Numbered from the stretch's first letter, positions 1 through 5,715 are shown. The stretch is 7,773 bases of DNA from CAZCGA01 sp964498075 (GCA_964498075.1 CAZCGA010000223.1:1-7773); one strand, 5' to 3'. Numbers and translations: made by a program. Notes: a model not told the origin generated them from the letters alone.

Positions 1-148
1 ACACGCGGCCCTTCTTCTGCGGCTTGATGGGCACGAGCCGCGCCACCGGGTCCTTACCGCGCGCGATCACGACGTGCTCGCCGCCGGTAACTTCCTCGAT
101 CAGGCGCGACAGATGGGTCTTCGCCGCGTGAATCGTCACCACCTTCAT
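1..148 (-). CDS. Phd/YefM-type antitoxin, N-terminal part (runs off window)
   Basis: The first 49 codons read MKVVTIHAAKTHLSRLIEEV at the N terminus, followed by a GGEHVVIARGKDPVARLVP stretch. This is the usual Phd/YefM antitoxin pattern: a short beta strand, the A-K-x-x-L-S-x-L-I-E-E helix, then the G-E-x-V-V-I-A-R-x-x-x-P-V-A-x-L-V-P hairpin. Such proteins bind DNA as dimers to repress their own operon and neutralise a partner toxin, most often a PIN-domain VapC, with their C-terminal tail. That tail and the partner lie beyond position 1 and cannot be seen. The ATG is at 146-148. No strong ribosome binding site precedes it. The gene starts only 23 bases after the stop of the broken cyclase gene and on the same strand, so it may have its own promoter in 149-190. 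Family assignment is confident; the toxin partner is inferred. Confidence 0.88.
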   Translation of the reverse strand, partial: MKVVTIHAAKTHLSRLIEEVTGGEHVVIARGKDPVARLVPIKPQKKGRV

Positions 149-156
149 GAGAGTCG

Positions 157-185
157 ACTAACACGGATTAGCTAACCTGGCAATC
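157..185 (-). promoter_or_regulatory. Candidate promoter/operator of the left antitoxin
   Basis: On the minus strand the 23 bases between the upstream stop and the antitoxin ATG, plus the last codons before that stop, contain GATTGCCA (178-185), the 8-base palindrome TTAGCTAA (168-175) and two copies of GTTAG (158-162 and 172-176). TTGCCA could serve as a poor -35 box. The same GATTGCCA octamer occurs twice before the other minus-strand antitoxin near 4173-4201. Autoregulation is usual for this family, but no binding site is proven here. Confidence 0.25.
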
Positions 186-1165
186 GAGCCCGCGTGGGCT
201 GAACGCGCAGCTCTTCGAAGCGCGCCAGCGCGGCGCCGAAGTCGGCGATCTCGAAGAGTTCGGCCCCGACGGGCCGCTCGCCCCGGTGCAGGGAGAGGCT
301 GACGAAGACGGCCTCGAACTCGCCGCCTTCGGCGTTCGTGCCGACCCAGCGCATGACGCCGACGCGGTCGTGCGCCGCCCCGGCGACCCAGTAGAGCGGC
401 TCGAGCCACACGTCAGGGCTCAGCTCAAACAAGGCGGCCAGCGAGGCGATGTACGCCTCGCCCTCCACTCGGCCGATCCCGGTGCGCCGATGGTCGTGGA
501 AGAAGTAGTCGCCCGGCAGGAGCGTGCGCAGTCGGCCGAGGTCGTGGTCGTTCCACGCACGCACGAATTCAAACCACGCAGCCGGCATCTCAGCGGCGCC
601 GCTGCGGGCGTAGCGCTCGAAGAGCGCCGTGCTCGCGGCGGCGCGATCGTCGAGGTCGAACAGGATGGCGGCGACGACCAGGTCCTCGGTATTCACTTCC
701 ACCAGCACCAGCGCGTCCAGCACGATCGGCTGCCGATCCGCGCAGGGCTTGCCAGTCACCGGCCGCGCCGTACTCGTAAACCCGATCCTCGATCCGCGTC
801 GCCGCGTTCGGCGGGACGCGCGCCTGCGGTGCGGTCAGCACGGTGAGCTGTCCGCTGAAGCAGGTGTGCCACGCGCGGAGGCGGACGCTGGCCTCTCCCA
901 CGCTGAGAGGATGCGTGGGCGAGGGAGCAACAATGTGGTCTGCTGCGTCTTCGCCGATGAACCGTCCCAGCTCATCGATAGCCTTCGCCGCTGTCCCGAC
1001 GTCTCCCGCTGCCAGCAACGCCTCGCACCAGTCGAGGGCAAGATCGGCGCGCGCGGGATCTTCGGGATCGAGCCGATCGAGCGCACGTCCGAGCAGACCC
1101 GCGGCGACCGGCAGGTCGTCGCGCGCCAGCGCCCGTCGGCCGGCCGCCGCGAGGTGACGTGCCGC
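172..1165 (-). pseudogene. C-terminal remains of the cyclase/ATPase gene: helical repeats and SnoaL/NTF2-like tail, in two frames
   Basis: This continues the gene that opens at 3383. The frame is lost near 1161-1168, where GAGCGCGGCACG reads as if two bases of a GC run are missing. In the next frame the protein resumes as RRALARDDLPVAAGLLGRAL and continues through ALDWCEALLAAGDV to RLRAWHTCFSGQLTVLTAPQ. In relatives I remember, that last motif leads into several hundred residues of TPR-like repeats. Here it is followed within a few residues by PPNAATRIEDRVYEYGAAG, which resembles the start of the first SnoaL/NTF2-like domain, so the repeats appear to be deleted. A second frame change near 745-755 leads into the last segment (to the TAG at 172-174), which carries AILFDLDD, AAWFEFVRAWNDHDLGRL, GDYFFHDHR and a closing ALARFEELR, the usual end of this family. 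A 12-bp stem repeat lies inside at 892-924. Frameshifts plus deletions make this a pseudogene region. Sequencing error could explain a single frameshift but not the missing domains. Confidence 0.8.
885..960. repeat. Palindromic repeat element inside the cyclase gene (stem 892-903 / 913-924)
   Basis: CCTCTCCCACGC (892-903) and GCGTGGGCGAGG (913-924) pair over 11 of 12 positions around a 9-base loop. The arrangement of CCCTCGCCC with a CGTGGGAGAGG arm looks like the widespread extragenic palindromic elements of proteobacteria (recognised from memory). In the coding frame it supplies about 24 extra residues between ELGRF and RLRAWHTCF, which are close together in the relatives I recall. The hairpin coordinates are read directly; the outer limits of the insertion are estimates. 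Confidence 0.6.
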
Positions 1166-3383
1166 GCTCGCCGAGGGCGCGCCCCTGCGCGTCGATCGGC
1201 CCGAGCTCGTCGAGGAACTGGTGCGCCTGCTCGAGATGCCACCCGAGCGTCTCGTCGTGCTCGACTGAATCCGGGGCGCGCGACTCGATCCAGTTGGCGA
1301 CGCGCTCGTGCAACTCCACGCGCGTGCCCTTCAGCAGCCGCCGGTAGGCCGCGTCGCGGATCAACACGTGATGGAAGCGCAGCACCGGCTCGCCGAGGAA
1401 CCAGCCGGTGTCGGGCTCGATCAGCTCGCTGCGCCGCAGGGCTTCTAGACGGGCGTCGAGGTCGGTGACCTCGTGCGGCAGCAGGGCGGCAACCCGACCG
1501 ATCACCGCGGCACGCTCCAGCACGCTGCGCTCTTCGGGACGCAACCGCTCGATGCGCGCGGCGAGCAGCGCATGAATGGTAGGCGGCATCTCGAGGGCGG
1601 CGAGCCCGGCACCAATCGTCCAGCGCTCACCCTCCTGCCGCAGCGCTCCCTCCTGCACCAGCATGCGCACCAGCTCGGCGACGAACAGCGGGTTGCCCTC
1701 GCTGGTGGCGAGCACCTTGGCGGCGACGGCGGCGGGCAGATCGGCGGCGCCGATCACGTTGGCGGCCAGACGCGTTGCGGCGCCGGCGTCGAGACCGGCG
1801 AGCGTCACCACGTCGGCAACGAAGCCACCGCTTGTGGCGAGCGAGGAGCGCGTGTCGCGCAGCTCGGGTCGCGCGCCGACGAGGACGAGCAACGGGACGC
1901 CGCTGCCCCACTGCACCAGATGCTCGACCAGGTCGAGGAGCAGCGGCTCCGCCCAGTGCAGGTCATCGATCACCAGCACCACAGGCTTGACCGAGGCGAG
2001 TGCGGCGAGGAAACGGCGGACGACGAAGAAAGTTTCCTCCGGCGAAGCGGGGGAACCGGCGAGCAGCGCCGTGATGCCGTTGATGATGCGAGTGCGCTCG
2101 GCATCGATGCCGGGGACTGCGGCCTCGAGTGCAGCGCGCAGGTCCTCCGCGGCGCCACCACCGCCAGGGGCGCTGCCCTTGGCTATCGGCTGGCCGCCCC
2201 GTTGGGGTTGCTGGTCTTCACCGGAGTGCGCTGAGCTCAGCCCTGAAAGGGCGGCAAGACCTGAGCTCGGGGCAACGCCCTGGGCAGGCGCCGGCGATGC
2301 CGGCTCATGAGCAGCCTGGCGCAGCAGCTCGCGCAGCGCCTCGGCCAACGGCGCGAAGGTGGCACCGCCCTCGGCGTCGCACTGTGCCGTGAGGACGGTG
2401 GCCGCGTCACCGAGTCGGTGCGTGAACTCTTCGATCAGGCGCGACTTGCCGAGGCCCGGCGAGCCGAGCAGCACGGCGAGGCGCACAGCGGGCGCAGCGA
2501 TCGCCGCTTCGTAGACGGCGGTGATGCGCCCAAGCTCGTCGTCGCGCCCGACGAACGCGGCCGTGGTGGTGCTGACGGGGCGGTCGAGCGACTCCACGCG
2601 GTACGCCTTCATCGCTTCGGCGCGGCCCTTGAGCGCGACGCTGCCCAGCGGTGCAAGGGTCACCAGCGCCGCGACCAGGCGGCGCGTCGGCTGACCGATC
2701 ACCACTTCGCCGTCGTGCGCCTCCTGTTGCAGGCGCGCGGCGACGTTCACCGGATCGCCGACGACGTCGGTATTGCCAGCGCTGACGACGACCTCGCCGG
2801 TGTTGATCCCGACGCGCAGACCGATGCCGCCAACGGCAGCGAACTCTTGGCGGGCCAGCTCGCGGAAGGCATGCTGCATGGCGACGCCGGCGCGCACGGC
2901 GCGGATGGCGTCATCCTCGGCGACGCGCGGCACGCCGAAGGCGGCCATGACCCCGTCGCCCATCAGCTTGACGACCGTGCCGCCGTGGGCTTCGACGGCC
3001 GTATGCAGTGCGCGATAGTAGCGGTCCATCAAGCGGCGGGTGGACTCCGCATCGAGGCGCTCGTGCAACGACGTCGATCCAATCAGATCGGCGAAGATGA
3101 TCGTAACGACCTTGCGCGCTTCCGCCTGGTCGCCGGGGCGGTGCGTAGGCGTGGAGGTGCGCGTGTCGCGTTCAATCGTGACGTCGGCCGGGCGCGCCGC
3201 TGGCGTTCCGGCCCAAACGAGAATCTTCCCCTCGCGTCGTGCAACCTGCTGGACCACGACAAGCTCTTCGATGAGCTCATCCAGCTCCTCGTCCCCGATC
3301 TCCAGCACGAGCGCGCGTGTGGAGAGCCGACCCTGCTGCTCGAGAATCTCGCGGGCACGCTGCAGTCTGGCAATGAAGCTCAT
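972..3383 (-). CDS. Class III adenylate/guanylate cyclase fused to AAA ATPase (open N-terminal part of a broken gene)
   Basis: An open frame of 803 codons, of which about 740 are authentic; the last 63 residues (GTSPRGGRPTG onward) are arginine-rich out-of-frame sequence after the frameshift near 1165. Residues 1-60 form a short helical domain typical of this family. Residues 88-265 are a class III cyclase domain with all key positions visible: metal-binding D99 (IIFADLIGST) and D143 (KLMGDGVMAAFG), adenine-contacting K139 and D210, and catalytic N213 and R217 (VGDPVNVAARLQ). Residues 278-720 are an AAA/STAND-like ATPase with Walker A GSPGLGKS (307-314) and Walker B VVLVIDDLHWAEP (468-480), then EGNPLFVAELVR. 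Such proteins are cytosolic signal-processing enzymes; the signal is unknown. Residues about 357-413 are a proline/glycine/serine-rich insert encoded by a repeat element. The ATG at 3381-3383 has GGGAG 8 bases upstream (3392-3396). A truncated cyclase-ATPase could still be made. Confidence 0.85.
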   Translation of the reverse strand: MSFIARLQRAREILEQQGRLSTRALVLEIGDEELDELIEELVVVQQVARREGKILVWAGTPAARPADVTIERDTRTSTPTHRPGDQAEARKVVTIIFADLIGSTSLHERLDAESTRRLMDRYYRALHTAVEAHGGTVVKLMGDGVMAAFGVPRVAEDDAIRAVRAGVAMQHAFRELARQEFAAVGGIGLRVGINTGEVVVSAGNTDVVGDPVNVAARLQQEAHDGEVVIGQPTRRLVAALVTLAPLGSVALKGRAEAMKAYRVESLDRPVSTTTAAFVGRDDELGRITAVYEAAIAAPAVRLAVLLGSPGLGKSRLIEEFTHRLGDAATVLTAQCDAEGGATFAPLAEALRELLRQAAHEPASPAPAQGVAPSSGLAALSGLSSAHSGEDQQPQRGGQPIAKGSAPGGGGAAEDLRAALEAAVPGIDAERTRIINGITALLAGSPASPEETFFVVRRFLAALASVKPVVLVIDDLHWAEPLLLDLVEHLVQWGSGVPLLVLVGARPELRDTRSSLATSGGFVADVVTLAGLDAGAATRLAANVIGAADLPAAVAAKVLATSEGNPLFVAELVRMLVQEGALRQEGERWTIGAGLAALEMPPTIHALLAARIERLRPEERSVLERAAVIGRVAALLPHEVTDLDARLEALRRSELIEPDTGWFLGEPVLRFHHVLIRDAAYRRLLKGTRVELHERVANWIESRAPDSVEHDETLGWHLEQAHQFLDELGPIDAQGRALGERGTSPRGGRPTGAGARRPAGRRGSARTCARSARSRRSRARRSCPRLVRGVAGSGRRRDSGEGYR
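2165..2285. repeat. Interspersed palindromic element inserted in frame in the ATPase domain
   Basis: Three small perfect hairpins follow one another: CCCC-GTT-GGGG (2197-2207), GCCCT-GAA-AGGGC (2240-2252) and GGGC-AAC-GCCC (2270-2280), plus CTGAGCTC repeated exactly at 2231-2238 and 2261-2268. The combination of AACCCCAACGGGG, AGCCCTGAAAGGGC and GGGCAACGCCCTGGG is the signature of a family of multicopy intergenic elements that I know from planctomycete, verrucomicrobial and related genomes. On the coding strand it is read without a stop as low-complexity sequence (QPQRGGQPIAKG and neighbours), lying between the Walker A helix and Walker B. The motifs are seen directly. Membership of the family is from memory, and the ends (about 2145-2318 at most) are judged from where ATPase-like sequence resumes. 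Confidence 0.65.
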
Positions 3384-3458
3384 GCCAATAGCTCCCGCCC
3401 GAGCTACTCGGCGTGGCCCGCGGTGCCGCGCCCGACGGAATCCGTATCGCGGCCCATC

Positions 3459-3893
3459 TCAGGGAGTCGCGATCTTTGCGGCTCCCGCAGGCCAGACCCG
3501 TTCGAAGTCATCCGTATCCAACGTGAGCAGCCGGTCCACCCGGGCCTTCTGCGCCGCCCTGGCGATCAAGGCGTCGTACACGACGCCGCCCGCAAGGCCG
3601 ATAGCGGCGACTTGCTTGATCGTCGCCTGGTAGTCGGCAGTCGACAGCGCGACCACGCGCGCGGGGCGGGCGATGTTCTCGGAGACCAGCCGCCACGCTG
3701 TGCTCGGCGAGATCCGCGGTTTCACCGGCAGCGTTGTGAGCACGGCGAACATCTCCGCCAACGTATGGCTGGCAACAAAGAGCTGGAACTCACCTCGCCG
3801 GCCACGCACCAGCCACGGGAGGGCACGTCCGTGCTGCGGATGGGCTTGCACCACCGCCGCCACGAGAACGGACGTGTCGAGCAGTGCTTTCAT
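3459..3893 (-). CDS. vapC: PIN-domain ribonuclease toxin (VapC family)
   Basis: The 144-residue product has the PIN layout: MKALLDTSVLVAAV at the N terminus with D6, a middle SHTLAEMFAVL helix with E47, VVYDALIARAA with D107, and LLTLDTDDF with D126 near the end. These are the four acidic positions that bind the divalent metal in VapC RNases, which cleave tRNA or rRNA when the antitoxin is lost. Length is normal (120-150 residues). The ATG at 3891-3893 overlaps the stop of the upstream AbrB-fold gene as ATGA, so translation is probably coupled and the two form one operon. The 75 bases between its stop and the cyclase gene start (3383) hold only the ribosome binding site of the latter. Nothing suggests damage. 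The RNA target cannot be predicted. Confidence 0.9.
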   Translation of the reverse strand: MKALLDTSVLVAAVVQAHPQHGRALPWLVRGRRGEFQLFVASHTLAEMFAVLTTLPVKPRISPSTAWRLVSENIARPARVVALSTADYQATIKQVAAIGLAGGVVYDALIARAAQKARVDRLLTLDTDDFERVWPAGAAKIATP

Positions 3894-4153
3894 CGCGCCG
3901 CGCGTCGAATGACCGCCTGCATCCGTGTCGTGCGGTGGGTGCGCACCGCGGCGGCTACGTCGCCCACGGCGGTTCCCGAGAACACCAGCACACCGTCTTT
4001 GACCAGCACATCCGGCTGCGGTCGCGCCGGCTTGAGGTGAATCTCGTGGTCGTGCGTTTCGACCACGAGCACTGACCCCGGATCCAAGTCGAGGTGCTCG
4101 CGGATGTCCTTGGGAATCACGACTCGACCAAACCGATCAATGGTGGTTTCCAT
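3890..4153 (-). CDS. vapB: AbrB/SpoVT-fold antitoxin (VapB-like)
   Basis: The 87-residue product opens with an AbrB/SpoVT swapped-hairpin domain: METTIDRFGRVVIPK, then IREHLDLDPGSVLVVE and IHLKP, filling residues 1 to about 42. GRVVIPKDIREHL is the diagnostic motif. The remaining 45 residues (VLVKDGVLVFSGT to the arginine-rich end) would be the toxin-binding tail. Proteins of this kind dimerise on operator DNA, repress their own operon and mask the PIN toxin encoded next. The ATG at 4151-4153 is supported by GGAGG 8 bases upstream (4162-4166). Its stop overlaps the vapC start by four bases. A 9-bp direct repeat 20 bases upstream is a candidate operator. An unrelated AbrB regulator is unlikely, given the overlap with vapC. 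Confidence 0.9.
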   Translation of the reverse strand: METTIDRFGRVVIPKDIREHLDLDPGSVLVVETHDHEIHLKPARPQPDVLVKDGVLVFSGTAVGDVAAAVRTHRTTRMQAVIRRAAR

Positions 4154-4172
4154 GGGGGCTGCCTCCAGTGAA

Positions 4173-4201
4173 ATGGCAATCTAGCACCCCAGATGGCAAT
4201 C
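4173..4201 (-). promoter_or_regulatory. Candidate promoter and operator of the vapB-vapC pair (9-bp direct repeat)
   Basis: ATGGCAATC occurs at 4173-4181 and again at 4193-4201, exactly 20 bp apart (two helical turns, same face of the DNA), starting 20 bases before the vapB ATG. Between and overlapping them the minus strand reads TGCTAGATT (4178-4186), an acceptable extended -10 box. Overlap of the repeat with a promoter immediately before an autoregulated antitoxin gene fits an operator. The repeat is seen directly; the function is inferred. Confidence 0.45.
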
Positions 4202-4311
4202 ATGAAAGGCAGCAGCGCGCGCGATCGGGGCTCTCACACCAGCACCTCGGGCAGTTCATCCGCCGAGTTCCCGCGCCAGCCGCGCGGCGTGTGCCGGCGC
4301 GCCGATCGCAG

Positions 4312-4419
4312 CATAACGACCGGTTCACGGCGTTGATGAACCGGCACCTGCCACGGTGGCGCCTGCACCGGCAGCAATTGAATTCCTCGCCGCTCGCTCA
4401 CGATACCTGGAACTACTGA
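4312..4419 (+). pseudogene. C-terminal fragment of a YgjP/DUF45-type metallopeptidase
   Basis: The plus-strand segment encodes HNDRFTALMNRHLPRW, then RLHRQQLNSSPLAHDTWNY and a stop. It lines up without gaps with the last 35 residues of the intact metallopeptidase gene at 5956-6672 (HNARFVALMDRLMPQW to HEEWTY): shared positions include H-N-x-R-F-x-A-L-M, R, P-x-W, R-x-Q-L-N, P, H and W-x-Y. Upstream of 4312 the HExxH zinc motif and the rest of the protein are not found in any plus-strand frame, so this is a relic. The open frame around it begins at 4168 but is not gene-like before residue 49. It lies on the opposite strand to the intact copy and is too diverged to be a recent duplicate. Confidence 0.65.
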
Positions 4420-4642
4420 CTCATCACTGCTCGTTGCGTCCGGTGAGAGTCTTCTTGATTGGGACGGCATCGATCGGGAGGTAGCGCAGCGCCGCGGCGA
4501 GCGGTGAATCGGGTGGCGACTGACATCGTCTTCGTTTGCAAGCGTTCTGATCGCAGCGCGGCTCGGTTCTCGGCCTCGACGATGTGACCACTTTCTGTCA
4601 GTCTGTAGCCACAAGACCCCCAAGGAGGCCAAGGAGACGGCG
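4420..4642. other. Spacer without a convincing gene
   Basis: Together with 4202-4311 this makes up most of the gene-poor 4154-4642 interval. The only protein-like stretch is on the minus strand at 4424-4525, reading SPLAAALRYLPIDAVPIKK and TLTGRNEQ before a TGA. It has no start, and upstream sequence continues only in another frame (ENRAALRSERLQTKTMS). It could be the end of a decayed gene of unknown type. The last bases (4631-4636, AAGGAG) are the ribosome binding site of the next gene. No terminator, tRNA or repeat was seen. Confidence 0.4.
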
Positions 4643-4918
4643 ATGGGCCAAGCATCTGCAAGCGTCCGCGAACTCAAGAGCAAGCTGAGTCACTACCTGC
4701 GGCTCACCAAGGCGGGAGAGTCCGTAGTGATCACTGAACGTGGCGTGCCGATCAGGCGCATCGTTCCCATGGGACCAAAGCTCGGCCAACGCCTCGATGC
4801 AATGCGCGAGGCAGGCCAGGCGCAGTGGAGCGGGCACAAGCTCAGACCCGCTAAGCCTGTTGCGAAGCTGCGCGGCCGCCGCACGGTAGCGGACCTGCTT
4901 GTGGAGGACCGCGGATGA
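4643..4918 (+). CDS. Phd/YefM-type antitoxin without a visible toxin
   Basis: The 91-residue product begins MGQASASVRELKSKLSHYLR, with the family pattern V-R-E-L-K-S-K-L-S-x-Y-L-R, then GESVVITERGVPIRRIVP, the hairpin of Phd/YefM antitoxins. The tail, ending RTVADLLVEDRG, matches the toxin-binding end seen in VapB partners of PIN toxins. The start is supported by AAGGAG (4631-4636) 6 bases before the ATG. The stop overlaps an ATG (ATGA, 4915-4918), the usual junction to a vapC gene, but that frame closes after 13 codons and contains no PIN motif. The antitoxin is therefore orphaned here. It shares the fold, but little sequence, with the antitoxin at 1-148. It could still repress its own promoter or act on a toxin elsewhere. 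Confidence 0.88.
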   Translation: MGQASASVRELKSKLSHYLRLTKAGESVVITERGVPIRRIVPMGPKLGQRLDAMREAGQAQWSGHKLRPAKPVAKLRGRRTVADLLVEDRG

Positions 4919-4956
4919 GCGCATCGCGGCGGGCCGAACTCACCGGATCACGCTAA
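4915..4956 (+). other. Short frame at the expected toxin position
   Basis: An ATG overlapping the antitoxin stop opens a 13-codon frame, MSASRRAELTGSR, ending at TAA. A PIN toxin would begin with a hydrophobic strand and D-x-S/T-x-L; none is present in any frame up to 5012. It marks where a toxin gene has probably been lost, and is not proposed as a functional peptide. Confidence 0.3.
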
Positions 4957-4974
4957 CCTGCCAACCTGCCGCGC

Positions 4975-5003
4975 TGGCATCATCCGGCGCTTGGTCGTAT
5001 ATC
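4975..5003 (+). promoter_or_regulatory. Weak candidate promoter of the MntA-HepT pair
   Basis: TATATC at 4998-5003 could be a -10 box, with TGGCAT at 4975-4980 at a 17-base spacing as a poor -35. A transcript from it would begin only a few bases before the ATG at 5012, and no ribosome binding site is visible there, so a leaderless or nearly leaderless mRNA is possible. Both boxes are weak matches. Confidence 0.25.
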
Positions 5004-5011
5004 GTAGCAGC

Positions 5012-5302
5012 ATGACCCACCGCGACCAGATCATCGCCACGCTACATCGACAGCGCGAGTTGCTCAGCTCCCGTTATCCAATCCGTCGCCTGGCGCTGTT
5101 CGGATCGTGGGCGCGCGGGGACGCGCGCGAGGATAGTGACGTGGATGTTCTCGTGGAAGTGGACGGCTCGATCGGACTGCGGTTCGTTGATCTTGCGGAC
5201 GAGATCGAGCGGGCGTTGGGTCGCCGTGTCGATCTGGTTTCTCGGCGCGCGATCAAACCATCGCTCTGGAAGCGCATCGAGCCCGAGCTCGTTGATGCCT
5301 AG
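5012..5302 (+). CDS. mntA: MntA-type minimal nucleotidyltransferase antitoxin
   Basis: The 96-residue product carries the minimal nucleotidyltransferase signature: LALFGSWARGDAREDSDVDV gives G31-S32, ten residues, then D43-x-D45, with a third acidic residue D74 in RRVDLVS. These bind ATP-Mg2+. In characterised HepT-MntA systems MntA transfers AMP units to a tyrosine of the HEPN RNase and so silences it. I chose the ATG at 5012 over the TTG at 4991 because the seven extra residues are not part of the family and no ribosome binding site supports either start. The stop codon lies inside the next gene (8-base overlap), so the two are translated together. Size and motifs are normal; it should be active. 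Confidence 0.92.
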   Translation: MTHRDQIIATLHRQRELLSSRYPIRRLALFGSWARGDAREDSDVDVLVEVDGSIGLRFVDLADEIERALGRRVDLVSRRAIKPSLWKRIEPELVDA

Positions 5303-5636
5303 GCGAGACGCCGACCTCCTGATCGAAGACATTCTCGCGGCGATCGGGAAGATCGAAGGCTACACGCGGGGCGTCAACCGCGACGCGTTCCTCGCCGACG
5401 ACAAGACCATCGATGCCGTCGTGCGAAATCTCGAAATCATCGGCGAGGCTGCACGTCGCATGCCCGCCGAGTTCGTGACTGCGCATCCCGACGTCCCGTG
5501 GCAACAGATCGCGGGTTTGCGGAATCGGGTCGTGCACGAGTACTTTGGTCTGGATCTCGAGATCGTTTGGCAGATCATCGAGCACGACCTGCCGCAGCTC
5601 AAGGCTCGGCTGTCGCCTCCCGGCGCTCAGACGTGA
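5295..5636 (+). CDS. hepT: HepT-type HEPN ribonuclease toxin (DUF86 family)
   Basis: The 113-residue all-helical product matches the DUF86/HepT family: an opening LLIEDILAAIGKIEGYT, then KTIDAVVRNLEIIGEAARR, and the active-site segment GLRNRVVHEYFGLDLEIVW. R76-x4-H81 is the HEPN RNase motif, and Y83 completes R-x4-H-x-Y, the arrangement in which the tyrosine is the target of adenylylation by MntA. HepT dimers cut RNA when not modified. The ATG at 5295 overlaps the end of mntA, giving antitoxin-then-toxin order. No separate ribosome binding site is visible, in keeping with translational coupling. The open frame extends upstream of 5295 only as out-of-frame mntA sequence, which I reject. No terminator is obvious downstream. 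Confidence 0.92.
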   Translation: MPRRDADLLIEDILAAIGKIEGYTRGVNRDAFLADDKTIDAVVRNLEIIGEAARRMPAEFVTAHPDVPWQQIAGLRNRVVHEYFGLDLEIVWQIIEHDLPQLKARLSPPGAQT

Positions 5637-5715
5637 GCATCTTTCGACCTGCGACCGGGCACGAGCGGTGCGGCTGTTGGTCAGCCAGGGATTCCTAGTG
5701 CGCTTCAGCTAGACG
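5637..5715. other. Spacer between hepT and the selC fragment, with a small hairpin
   Basis: Together with 5716-5955 this forms a 319-base gene-free interval. A perfect 5-bp hairpin GGCTG-TTGGT-CAGCC lies at 5672-5686. It could end transcription of mntA-hepT or, read on the other strand, of the original selC gene, but no T-run follows on either side. Nothing else is seen. Confidence 0.3.

Noticed and set aside
157..185. Integron attC site formed by the CTAAC/GTTAG repeats
   Set aside because: The core sequences do not match the RYYYAAC and GTTRRRY boxes at suitable spacing.
286..2234. Several plus-strand open frames (286-846, 629-1468, 1473-2234)
   Set aside because: They are rich in Arg, Gly, Gln and His, antisense to the cyclase/ATPase gene, and contain no family motif.
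2307..4040. 577-codon plus-strand open frame
   Set aside because: It lies antisense to the cyclase start, the vapC gene and part of vapB. Its composition is typical of shadow frames in high-GC DNA and no domain is recognisable.
4168..4419. Functional 83-residue plus-strand gene
   Set aside because: Only the last 35 residues resemble a protein family, and they are the tail of a much larger enzyme; there is no ribosome binding site at 4168.
4991..5011. TTG start for mntA at 4991
   Set aside because: The seven added residues are not family-like and no ribosome binding site supports them; the ATG at 5012 gives the normal size.
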